This document shows positions 32,575 through 41,046 of a stretch of DNA of 64,000 nt, one piece after another. The notes under the pieces were generated by a model that searched no databases, had not been told where the DNA came from, and saw only the letters and a list, made by a program, of their open reading frames with translations. Every line of letters starts with the position of its first letter. Position 1 is the stretch's first letter. Origin of the DNA: Phlebopus portentosus (lineage: Eukaryota > Basidiomycota > Agaricomycetes > Boletales > Boletinellaceae); assembly GCA_037892935.1 (NCBI GenBank), contig JAYXKI010000001.1:3658001-3722000 (forward strand), read 5' to 3'. Both the position numbers and the translations under genes were made by a program.

Positions 32575-34293
32575 TTAGTCAGAGGACTGGGAGTCGGTGT
32601 TGATCTGGAGGTCGAGGCCGGCAGGGTCTGCTTGCTGAAGTTTCGTCCAGGCCGCCTTTCTGAAGTCTTCGTCGTCGTCCAGCCACGCTTGGTCAACCAT
32701 GAACGGCCAAATGGCCTTCTTGCACCTCGGTATGCGGATGGTCTTATTCCCTAGCGAGACTCGCCTTGCCCACATTCGTACGCCTTTTGTGTCTTCTTCT
32801 TGTTCCTTGTCCATGAGCTTATCTAGTCGCTTATAGATTCTATCAAGCTTTTTAACATGAGTTCGTGAGTTGGCGTTGTATGTCATGATAATGCGACTTA
32901 CCTTCTTTGAACGACAGGCCGACTTTCTTTCTTCCCAGAGCTTGACCTTGCGTCTTCGCTCTGTGGAAGTGAGAGAAGCATGTGCGGCAAGGCGAGCATA
33001 GTAGTCGGCTCGCCTTGCCTTTACATGTTCTGCCCTTACGAGGGACTTCGGCACAATCTCATCCCCTTCATCAGCAGACTCTGCTGACGAAGGGGATGAG
33101 ATTTCGGAAGAGTCGAGACCACTTACCAACTCGGTCATAAGGTCGGACTGGAAGACTTCGTCCGGCAGCTCAACATGGTACTTTGTCAAGTAAGCTTCCA
33201 CCTGTGTCGCCCTCTTCTCCTTTGTCTGAAGAATCATATCATCGGAACCAGAACGACAGCAGTATATACGGTCATGGACGTGAGTTAATCAGATTTGTGA
33301 GTGTTTCTTCGATAAAAAACACTCGCCTGACGCTGACGAAGGTGCCTTCTATTGTTTCGTTTGGCTCGCTCGTATCTTTTCTTCTTCTCACTGGACTTGC
33401 TGATCTGGTAAGCACGTTTCTTGTTCTCGAAAAACGTCGTTGCAAGAAAATAACAGTCCTTTTTGTTGAACAAAACTCCCTCGCAGGTGTAGTGGCCAGT
33501 CGACTCATTCAACTAAGGACAAGCATGAACATATTACGTTAAGACACATATACTCAAGCTCGAATCAGTGAGTACGTACCTCATATTGTCCAAGAAGAAT
33601 TTCCACAGTCCTCCTGATAAGACTTTCGTTTGTTTCATATTTCGGCGGTTTGCCATAGTCCGGGCGGAAACCTCGTTCTGTGGGCGAAATGACGCTCTGA
33701 TCGTCATCGTCATCGTCATCTTCGTCGATTCGGGCCCCAGCTCTCTTGGTGAGTGCTTTCATTATTTGTCTAATTTGTCTCTAATGAAAAAAAAGCGCAT
33801 ATATTCAGTGAAGAAGAAGAAAGAAGGGAAAAAAGGTACGTGCCGCAAGTTCATTTCGTGCCGCCTTCTGATCCGATTTCAAGTCCCTATACCTACCTCC
33901 TAGAATGTACCCAAGATTCGTTCTACAGCTTCCACCGTCGCCTTCGTCATCCGCGTCGCCGTTTGCGTGCTAACCGCATAAGTGCAGCATGCAGAGGAAG
34001 AACAAAGCATTAGAAAAGTAATGAGAGGTGGATGAAGAAATACAAACCGAAGTACGCTCCAATAGCAATTTTATTGCATCTTCCATTGCTGACAGCCTCT
34101 CATCATCAGGCGAGAGCCTCGGAGTGTCGCTCGAAGGAAGTTCGGAGCTCGAACTTCCTTCGAGCGAGCTGCTTATATTGGGATCGAGGTCGGGCTCTTG
34201 GTCTGGTCTGGGCGTGCTACGTAGTTGGAGGAAGATATTCCTGGTGATGGCGGCGATTAGCTCTGGGCTGGGCTCGATGTCGAGCGTGCTCAT
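32575..34293 (-). CDS. CACTA accessory protein (TnpA-position gene), unknown function
   Basis: Five exons (34293-34048, 33969-33840, 33755-33580, 33512-33321, 33225-32575) give 464 codons plus stop; a sixth in-frame 54-nt intron may also be removed near 32908. CACTA elements usually carry a second gene whose product binds subterminal repeats; position suggests that role, but I recognise no domain. The protein starts MSTLDIEPSPELIAAI, has a Ser-rich acidic patch, a run of seven Asp (IDEDDDDDDDQSVIS), a region with Cys and aromatic residues (TGHYTCEGVLFNKKDCYFLA), basic stretches (KKKRYERAKRNNRRHLRQRQ) suited to nucleic-acid binding, and an acidic C-terminus. It is convergent with the transposase and fully inside the element. 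Exons 1 and 5 each contain a long hairpin. Confidence 0.8.
33055..33103. repeat. 24-bp near-perfect palindrome in accessory gene
   Basis: Left arm 33055-33078 and right arm 33080-33103 are complementary at 23 of 24 positions around a single central base. It encodes the Ser/Glu/Asp patch EISSPSSAESADEGDEI. Confidence 0.93.
34127..34167. repeat. 18-bp perfect hairpin in accessory gene exon 1
   Basis: TCGCTCGAAGGAAGTTCG at 34127-34144 and its exact reverse complement at 34150-34167, with a 5-nt loop. It encodes SSLEGSSSSELPSS. Confidence 0.95.
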
Positions 34294-34744
34294 TGCCGCG
34301 GGAATGCTAAAAACGCGGGGTATTTGACGCGACGCGCTCCTAACGCGCGTTCATATGTCACGAGATCGCTACGTTGAATAATCGCGCTTACAAATAAAGT
34401 CATTTGTAACAATTAATAATCAATTTATAAGGAAATATGATCTACCAAGAGGTATAATATCACCAATATATTCCGACATTTTAGATCATCTACACAAACT
34501 ACACATTTGAGCCTAGGTAATCCACACAAAACTACACAAATGCCCTGTCTAGCTCAACAAAAAAATCAGTGCTAATCCTGAAAGTTCAGGAACTTACAAT
34601 CTATCAGCAAATCCGTGTAGGTAAGCTACATTTCCCATGTAGTCGGGTGTTTTGTCTCTTAACAGCAGACTACACGGACCCGCGATAATCGTGTCAATAC
34701 ACAGTGACTTATAATGGCCGGATAAAAAGTATTTGTATTTTTCG

Positions 34745-35215
34745 GAGACTCTGTCACGACGTGACATAATTCGAGCTCTTTCGTTGCAGTTTCACCTGGT
34801 CACATGGAACATCATGAAATTCGATAGGTTGGTTGCGAAACAAACGGATCAATTCATGTCCGTGAAGATCACGTGGCTTGTGGCATTAGCGAGACGCTTT
34901 GCGCACTTCAGCGCCGACAGAATCAAGGAAGTCCACATGAAACAGATCGTCGAAGGGCTTCGAATTAAGGAGGGTGGAGACGTCAAATGCGAAGCCTGCG
35001 TACTTTCAAAAATGGCGGCGATGCCATCTCATTCTCGAGAAGTCCGAGCCAGGCGGCCTGGAGATATCGTACACACGGACTCGAATTTATGGGTACTAAA
35101 TCTTTCTCGGGAGCTCAGATCTCGCTTAAATTCGTAGACGAATTTTCTAATTACGTGTGGACGTACGCAATCAAATCTAAGGATTCTGCCGGGATTCTTG
35201 AACTCGGCGCACTTG
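34745..35215 (+). pseudogene. Ty1/copia retrotransposon relic (GAG-pre-integrase and integrase start)
   Basis: The translation contains ARRFAHFSADRIKEVHMKQ, CEACVLSKMAAMPSHSRE and RPGDIVHTD, matching the His/Cys GAG-pre-integrase zinc motif and the start of the copia integrase core. After a frameshift near 35090 it continues as SLKFVDEFSNYVWTYAIKSK. No LTRs, reverse transcriptase or RNase H are seen, so it is a short remnant. It begins about 40 bp right of the CACTA element. Confidence 0.8.
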
Positions 35216-36179
35216 CACTTGCGTCGCACAGATTCATCGTCTTTCCTTTCCTTTGTTTCTTCAGCATGGGCCTCTATCAACCGATCAGATGCTAAGGTAT
35301 CATATATCCCAACCCTCTGATCTGGTCTAACCCTTGGCTATTAGAGCACTGAACTCATAAACTCGGTACAAATTGTCAGTACTTGAGTTCAAAATTCAAT
35401 TGCTTTTTTTTTCCGAACTCTTGGCAATCAATGAAATTTCTAGCAGTATTCTGAGAGAGGAAGATACCATCTTCAAAGACCCATGACCAACCCCTTGAGC
35501 ACAGAACGAAACGAGCTCGTCTGACGCGGTCGACGACTCGTCTCATACCCAAAATGGTCATTAGGTTCAGAGTCTTGCGCAGTCGGCAGCTTCGCAGGTC
35601 TCTTCGTTGAATGAGGTTCACAGTGGGTGCATCGACTTAGACTCCGACGTCGAGCTCCCGTCTGCCCGAGCTCTTAGAACTTCCCGCAGTTACTACGCAC
35701 GAAAACATAGCGTTTATATTCGGACAAATTGCTCGTTCGCGCATGCACGAGCATATCTTAGTCGTTTTTCAAGGTAAAAGTTCGCGAATTGAATACGAGC
35801 TCCTCGAGGTCGAGTTCTGTTTCCGAAAGGAAGGACTCGAGGACCCATTCACACATGCCGCACCAGAGCAAACTGAATCTGGACTTTCACTAGTTCTCTC
35901 CCTCATCAGCTCGGAAGATGGATGAACGGACAAAAGATCTTGCCTGTCCGGCTCTTTTGTTTTGCTCTGTGTTATGGAACCATAGGTACTTCCATCGTGT
36001 GCCGCAGAAGTCCGGAGATCCGATGCGCTCGGCGACTTCACTCACCGGGTGCAGAGGAGGGAATGGACCTCACGTTCGGCGGGTCCATTTCGCCTCTTAC
36101 TTAGCGCGGGCGCGGGACGCGAATGCTGAAACGGACCGCTTGGGTTCATCTCCGCGTCCTTGTCTGATTCAATATTAAT
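35216..36179. other. Unassigned stretch between copia relic and DSP locus
   Basis: Only short open frames. A 60-codon frame near 35743-35925 (SSRIEYELLEVEFCFRKEG) may be more element debris. Nothing firmly recognised. Confidence 0.4.
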
Positions 36180-36272
36180 ACTCCCATCAGCATGAGATGA
36201 GCCAGATGTCTTCTCTCCCCAACAAACAATCCACCCGTACTCAAGTAGATCCATACTCACATCTTGCCTACA

Positions 36273-37478
36273 ATGGGACGCAAGGTTGCAGTAAAGGCAT
36301 CCAAGATGAACTCCACGGCCGACCTGAATGATGACACCGACCCCAGCCACAACATCAACACCAATACCAACACCAACACCAACACCAGTACCAACACCGG
36401 CACCAACACCAACACCAGCACCAACACCAACACCAACAACAACACCGACGCCAACACCAACACCAACACTAGCACCAACACTAGCACCAGCACCAGCACA
36501 AACACCCACACCAGTACCAGCACCGATACCAGCACTGACACCAGCGCTGACACCAACGCCGATGCGGACTCCGGCGCCGTCGAGATCCTGCCCTACCTCT
36601 TCCTCGGTCCGCGCAGCGCAGCGGCGTCCGAGCCGTTCATCCGCGCGCGCGGGATAACGCACGTGCTGAGCATCGGCGCGTCGCCGCCGAGGCCTGCGCT
36701 GCCGGGCGTGGTGTACACGCGCGTGCCGATGCTCGACAGCCCGAGTGTAAGGATTGAAAACGTGTATCAGCGCGCGCGGGAGGCGATCGAGGCTGTTCGG
36801 CCTCCCGAGGAGGTTCCGAATCGTGTCGATTCTCGATCGTCTCCTTCTTCCCCTGTGCCTGTACAAGCGAAGGCAAAGCAGACGCTCAAACAGAACCAAA
36901 AACGAAAGGAGAAGGAGAAGAAGATCCTGGTGCACTGCTCGACAGCCGTCTCGCGCTCGCCCAGCATAGTCACCGCGTACCTGATGTCGGAGCACAACAT
37001 GTCGCTCAGGGAGAGCCTGGGGCGTATTGTCCGCGCGCGGCCCGCCGTGAACCCGAATCCGGGGCTGTTCGCGCAGCTGAAGGAGATGGAGGTGAGGATT
37101 AGGGGCTGTTCTTCCCTGGAGGGTGTGGATAGCTTGCCCGGTAGGAAGGAGGAGAGGATGAGGTTGTTTGAGGAGTGTGAGCGAGCCCACGACGACAACG
37201 ACGAGGAAGAGGAGGAAGAGGAGGAGTGGGGGTTGAAGAAGATTGAAGAGGAAGGTGAGATTGATAGTTTCTTTCCCGTCATTCGTACTAATGATTTATG
37301 TCGATCCAGCCGGATCTCCAGTAATCTACTCAGAAGGCTGAATTTGAGATCACAGACGGACAACGTTGAAGTGGATGTCGCGATTTTGGACTTTGTTATC
37401 GACACAGTCATACCAGTCAAAGCAAGGGTCAGGAGATTCTGGACAGTATACCTTACCACCACTAGAACGTGTGCATAA
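36273..37478 (+). CDS. Dual-specificity phosphatase with N-terminal Asn-Thr repeat
   Basis: A single exon of 401 codons plus stop. DSPs remove phosphate from Ser/Thr and Tyr, often on MAP kinases. The fold is clear: [58 protein letters not shown], the P-loop [20 protein letters not shown] with catalytic Cys and Arg in C-x5-R, and [20 protein letters not shown]. The usual Gly of the loop is Ala, and a Lys/Gln-rich insert sits before the P-loop. Residues about 25-95 are almost only Asn and Thr, encoded by a hexamer minisatellite. The tail has a Glu run ([12 protein letters not shown]). The last 70 residues extend into sequence that is non-coding flank in the left copy, so the true end may be earlier. 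It is the open partner of the inverted duplicate at 20523-21274. Confidence 0.8.
   Translation: MGRKVAVKASKMNSTADLNDDTDPSHNINTNTNTNTNTSTNTGTNTNTSTNTNTNNNTDANTNTNTSTNTSTSTSTNTHTSTSTDTSTDTSADTNADADSGAVEILPYLFLGPRSAAASEPFIRARGITHVLSIGASPPRPALPGVVYTRVPMLDSPSVRIENVYQRAREAIEAVRPPEEVPNRVDSRSSPSSPVPVQAKAKQTLKQNQKRKEKEKKILVHCSTAVSRSPSIVTAYLMSEHNMSLRESLGRIVRARPAVNPNPGLFAQLKEMEVRIRGCSSLEGVDSLPGRKEERMRLFEECERAHDDNDEEEEEEEEWGLKKIEEEGEIDSFFPVIRTNDLCRSSRISSNLLRRLNLRSQTDNVEVDVAILDFVIDTVIPVKARVRRFWTVYLTTTRTCA
36345..36552 (+). repeat. AACACC-type minisatellite coding for Asn-Thr
   Basis: About 30 degenerate copies of a six-base AACACC/ACCAAC unit inside the DSP reading frame. Variation is mostly at third or synonymous-like sites plus Ser and Asp substitutions. 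Absent from the left DSP copy. Confidence 0.9.
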
Positions 37479-37584
37479 ATGAATCTATCTAGCTTCTTGA
37501 TGTCTTCGTACTTCCGGTAGCTTCGTTAGACGAGGTTCATCATGAACAGAGAAGTCATTGACCATTTTTTATTCCCGCTGGCAG

Positions 37585-38180
37585 TTTGAAATGCTCGAAC
37601 CTAAAAGATCCCGTATTTTGTTAATCGTCCCAGAGCCGCATCTTGGATGCCGTCAATAATCCTCGCGAGGAAACCTGACATCTTAAAAGAATCCACTGGT
37701 TTGAAGAAGACGATCGGAGTGCTTTCTGTTGTGCCGAAATCAACAGAACCAGCGAGAGCAACGAAAGGTCTCTCCGCGCCCAAAGATGTTGGAAGGAGAT
37801 AGAACTCCTGTTCCGATAGTTGGAATCTACATTTCAATTGTTTCTTGCGTGCTCGCCAGGCTGTCGAGAAAACTAGGAATCCCAGGATCACCTGCTCGAG
37901 ATATTCATGTGGACTCCTGAGTTTCTCGTGTCACAATGGTCAAATTCGACTTGATATAGTGCTTTGAATCCTTCGTGGTCTATATCCACACCTTTGCCCT
38001 GGGATGCTTTCGGACAGCGACAGCGACTTCTCCGTTATGCTCCACTTCAAGCCAAAAGCCGCAATTCCCAGTGGTTATGCAGAACCAGGACCAGAGCGAG
38101 ATATGTATCACCTAAAAGCCGTGACAAGTACCGAGCAGTGGCGAAGGTTTAATGCACGACGATAAGCATACGTTATCATG
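37585..38180 (-). repeat. Dispersed repeat, copy C (fullest copy)
   Basis: Minus strand. The longest open part (37891-37601) reads MILGFLVFSTAWRARKK, EFYLLPTSLGAERPFVALAG, FGTTESTPIVFFKPVDSF and ARIIDGIQDAALGRLTKYG to a stop, and looks protein-coding. Upstream blocks (KGVDID-type) match copies A and B but are frame-broken here. It stands convergent to the right DSP, exactly as copy A stands to the left DSP. Confidence 0.7.
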
Positions 38181-38250
38181 ATGAGCAGCTGATAGAGTTT
38201 CTTTCGTACCTAGATGCTCTTACATTTCGGAACCATAAAGTAAATAGAAA

Positions 38251-39354
38251 TCACCACAACGGAGACTGTACGGGGGCCACTGGATCACATTGGCACGTCC
38301 GATATATCTGAAACGCGCGCACGCCCTCTCGGCCAATTAAAGTCGCGCACGCGACCACATCGGCTCCCGCATTTCGCATTCGCGCAACGGCAGCTGGAGT
38401 CGTGACACCTCCAATTCCTACAAGGGCTATTCGACGAACGGCAGGATCAGTGGAGCCCGATATGAGCTTGGAAAAAGAGTAGACATTCCCGAGTGAGAGT
38501 GAGTGGATGGCTTCTCCTGCGAGGCCTCCTAGGACAGTCGGTAAGGCGTATGGAGAACTTTTCTCGTCCCCCGATTTTGACTGCGCCTCTTTCGCTGTGA
38601 GCGTCTGTTCCGCGAAGAGAAGGCTCGAGCCCAGCGTATTCGTGCACGAGAGAAATGCGATCGGGTTATAACACTCGCCGTCGATGTCTCTTGAAAGACC
38701 TGCGGTAAGGGTGTGAATGTCTGTAAACTGCGTCGAGTAGGTATAGGGAGGAAGCTTCAGCCCGATGGTGAGTGTCCGGTCCGACCAGTACGCCATCGCA
38801 AGCACAGCAAGGAGAGGACTCAGCGCAGAAGGGGTGAAAGACGGCGGAGGGGCGTGCGCAATATTTGGGCAGCTCGTGTTGAGCTCGATCCCAATCCTGC
38901 TGGTCTCGCCGTCCGTATCTCCAAGTTTTTTACGAAGCTTCTGAATGGCTTCAACCATGTTCTTGAGCTCCGAAGGCGATGAGGAAGTTATGCTGATAAT
39001 GACCGGCTTCGTCGCGCCCTTGTTTTGAAGAAGAGACTCGATCCATGACAAATATCGAGAGAGGGGGTGAGGAGAGTAGCCGTACGAGTTAATCGAAGAT
39101 ACGGACTCTGCCGAGAAGGCCATCTGGAACGTATCAATCAATACTGTAAAATTTTTCAACCTGTCCATAGAATAGCTCACCGTATGCACTGCAGGGTGAT
39201 TCTCTGCAAAGCCATTCAGAGTCGCTGTCCGGGTAGTTACTGCACCTATATATTCGCACGCATACAGTTCACGAAGCTGCTTCTCCTCCGATGCCCACGG
39301 GCACGAAGAGTTCATGAGCGCAGGAGAAATACTCAAACGATTGATAGTAGCCAT
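38251..39354 (-). CDS. URA1: Dihydroorotate dehydrogenase, class 1A (fumarate type)
   Basis: Two exons (39354-39181, 39123-38251) give 348 codons plus stop. Class 1A enzymes are soluble FMN proteins that oxidise dihydroorotate to orotate with fumarate as acceptor, in contrast to the mitochondrial, quinone-linked class 2. Evidence: INRLSISPALMNSSCPWAS, YIGAVTTRTATLNGF, INSYGYSPHPLSRYLSWI, and the active-site loop IGIELNTSCPNI whose Cys is the catalytic base of this class. C-terminal FMN phosphate-binding motifs are IALVGIGGVTTPAAVARM and GADVVACATLIGREG. No targeting peptide or membrane helix, so cytosolic. The 57-nt intron is divisible by three and free of stops; splicing it restores AVHT-MAFSAESVSS, the better family fit. 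Basidiomycetes usually rely on class 2, so this may be an additional enzyme. Confidence 0.9.
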   Translation of the reverse strand: MATINRLSISPALMNSSCPWASEEKQLRELYACEYIGAVTTRTATLNGFAENHPAVHTVSYSMDRLKNFTVLIDTFQMAFSAESVSSINSYGYSPHPLSRYLSWIESLLQNKGATKPVIISITSSSPSELKNMVEAIQKLRKKLGDTDGETSRIGIELNTSCPNIAHAPPPSFTPSALSPLLAVLAMAYWSDRTLTIGLKLPPYTYSTQFTDIHTLTAGLSRDIDGECYNPIAFLSCTNTLGSSLLFAEQTLTAKEAQSKSGDEKSSPYALPTVLGGLAGEAIHSLSLGNVYSFSKLISGSTDPAVRRIALVGIGGVTTPAAVARMRNAGADVVACATLIGREGVRAFQIYRTCQCDPVAPVQSPLW

Positions 39355-39543
39355 ATCAGCCAGCCTTGTTGACGAACGTCGCGGTTAGATAGCAAGCGCG
39401 TCAAAACCCATCACGCTACTCATTTCTCCCCCTGATAAGATACAAAGTTGATTACATAACCAGCTCCCTTACCAGAAAGAAAAGGTTCTAGATCTGCAAA
39501 ATAAAACCAAATACCACGGGGCCAGGACAGAGAACGACGAATA

Positions 39544-40471
39544 TCATTTTAGCGATTCTTCTCGCTCCACGACAAATCGTTCCAGCTTGATTAGTATGGT
39601 TGTCCGTGAAGGGTATTGATCAGTTGGCGTATTGTGTGCCGTGACCCGTCCAGGCTGGTGTGAAATCACCAATATTAACGAAGAACATCATGCATGGTAA
39701 TATTCTTTGTAAAGAACTTACGAATCCGAGCCCATCTAGAACTGCTTCCACTATTCCGGCAGAAAGGGACGAGCAGCTCAGTTGACTCATTTCTCGAGGA
39801 ACCGAAATATATCGAGTTATAGGAGGATCGTTGTCGATGATCATATCTAATACACAGAACCATCAAATTCATACACTCCATGAATCACCCTCTGCGAATA
39901 AAGAGACTCACATTCGTCATCATGTTCCACACTCTTCTCGATCGCATCTGCTGGTTTACCGAAGACGGTCCGCCAGACTTGAGTGTGTATAGACATTAGG
40001 GCGGGTAAAAAACGAATTTCGCGTTTTGGTGCTTTGGATTGAGATTCCGTCCTCCATGTCATTAGCTCTAAAACGCGGGTCCCAATACGATATCCCAGCA
40101 CGTTCAATCTGCGTGATTTGAAGTAAGGGCCCGCTCAAACTCGCTCCCTGATCTTCAATTTCCAACGCTCACCTTCGCTCAAGATCTGCGATCCCATTGA
40201 CGCGCTTCTGCGTATACTGCACAATCTCGGAAAAGAGGAATGCAAATGCTGAGAGGGAGACCTCCGCTGTGCGTGTTTTGTTGAGGTTGCGTTCGTAGAT
40301 GTTAGGTCGTGGTCTTGCCATGGCCGCAATAGCCGCGAGATTCGTCGTTGCAGGTGCCGGAGTTGGGAACGAGAAGCGCGTTGAGCTTGAGGCTGGAGAG
40401 AAGTGGTCCGACGACGCTGAGGCGCTGGAAAGGACGGACATTCGTGGGTTGACTGGTTGCGGGTACGCCAT
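39544..40471 (-). CDS. TRS31: TRAPP complex subunit Trs31 (TRAPPC5)
   Basis: Four exons (40471-40173, 40108-39912, 39846-39722, 39654-39544) give 243 codons plus stop. Trs31 is a Bet3-fold core subunit of TRAPP, the guanine nucleotide exchange factor for Ypt1/Rab1 in ER-Golgi traffic. Conserved blocks run without gaps: NIYERNLNKTRTAEVSLSAF, FLFSEIVQYTQKRVNGIADL, RLNVLGYRIGTRVLELMTWR, FLPALMSIHTQVWRTVFGK, YMIIDNDPPITRYISVPREM, SCSSLSAGIVEAVLDGLGF and TAHNTPTDQYPSRTTILIKL. About 55 N-terminal residues (Ser/Pro/Ala-rich) precede the fold, longer than in yeast or animals but common in fungi. A composite ACGCGT/E-box element lies 129-147 bp upstream of the start codon. Confidence 0.96.
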
Positions 40472-40599
40472 CGCGTCAATTATCTACGACAGAATCCAAC
40501 AGTTCGCCTATTAGATCAAACAGTGGGATTTGGTTGAAAGCAGTCTAAGGTACCGTAGATGAAGTAGAAGATGAGAAATCGCGTGCGCGTCATGAAAAG

Positions 40600-40618
40600 C
40601 ACGTGATGATGACGCGTC
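40600..40618 (-). promoter_or_regulatory. Composite ACGCGT + E-box element before TRS31
   Basis: On the minus strand: GACGCGTC, five bases, CACGTG. It has the same order and the same spacing as the elements at 8663 and 15274, and lies upstream of TRS31 in the direction of its transcription. Confidence 0.55.
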
Positions 40619-41046
40619 GGAATGCGATCAAATTCAATGTCCGACAATCATAATCCGCTAAGCTTCCACTTCAGGTCAACTTTCCATTGTCCAACGATAG
40701 GAAGCATCTATGAATTCGGCATAATACCAACATAAGGGGAAAAGGATTCAGCCTGTCATTGAATTTGAAATACAGAAACTTTGTAATGGATCGGTATCTT
40801 CTCTACATGTATGTCTATATATGGAATGATTTAGATAATAGCTACACTACCGGCGTCAGCTATTCATGGTATACATGATACATCCACCAGTGTATGATAC
40901 AGGTTACGATTTGGTTGTAGTTCCGCTACGGAAAGTATGGGATACTTATGGATAACAGATTCTGCGAAGAGAAGCGAATGGAACGTACATATCCGAATAA
41001 AAAGAATAATCATGATGATGATAAGAACTCGAAACGAAATGACAGG

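Larger units (their letters stand above)
27947..34706 (+). mobile_element. Complete CACTA (EnSpm) DNA transposon
   Basis: 6,760 bp. The ends are inverted: left CACTGCGTATT, right (reverse complement) CACTGTGTATT, then a second matching block CCGTGTAGTC about 20 bp in. Both ends are flanked by ACT (27944-27946, 34707-34709), the 3-bp duplication expected for CACTA elements. Subterminal sequence carries repeated TGTAG motifs; CCGTGTAG(C/G)TAAGCTA occurs at 28164-28179 and 34613-34628. It contains two convergent intact genes, a Tnp2-type transposase and an accessory gene. All hallmarks of an autonomous, recently inserted element are visible; activity itself cannot be seen. Confidence 0.93.

Noticed and set aside
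36042..37190. Minus-strand open frame opposite the DSP gene, rich in Gly-Val
   Set aside because: It is the shadow of the AACACC minisatellite and the DSP coding strand; no conserved domain, and the plus-strand phosphatase fold is unambiguous.
39124..39180. Keeping the 57-nt segment of the dihydroorotate dehydrogenase as coding
   Set aside because: It is open and divisible by three but has GTGAGC and TTCCAG ends, and its removal joins the conserved AVHT and MAFSAESVSS segments.
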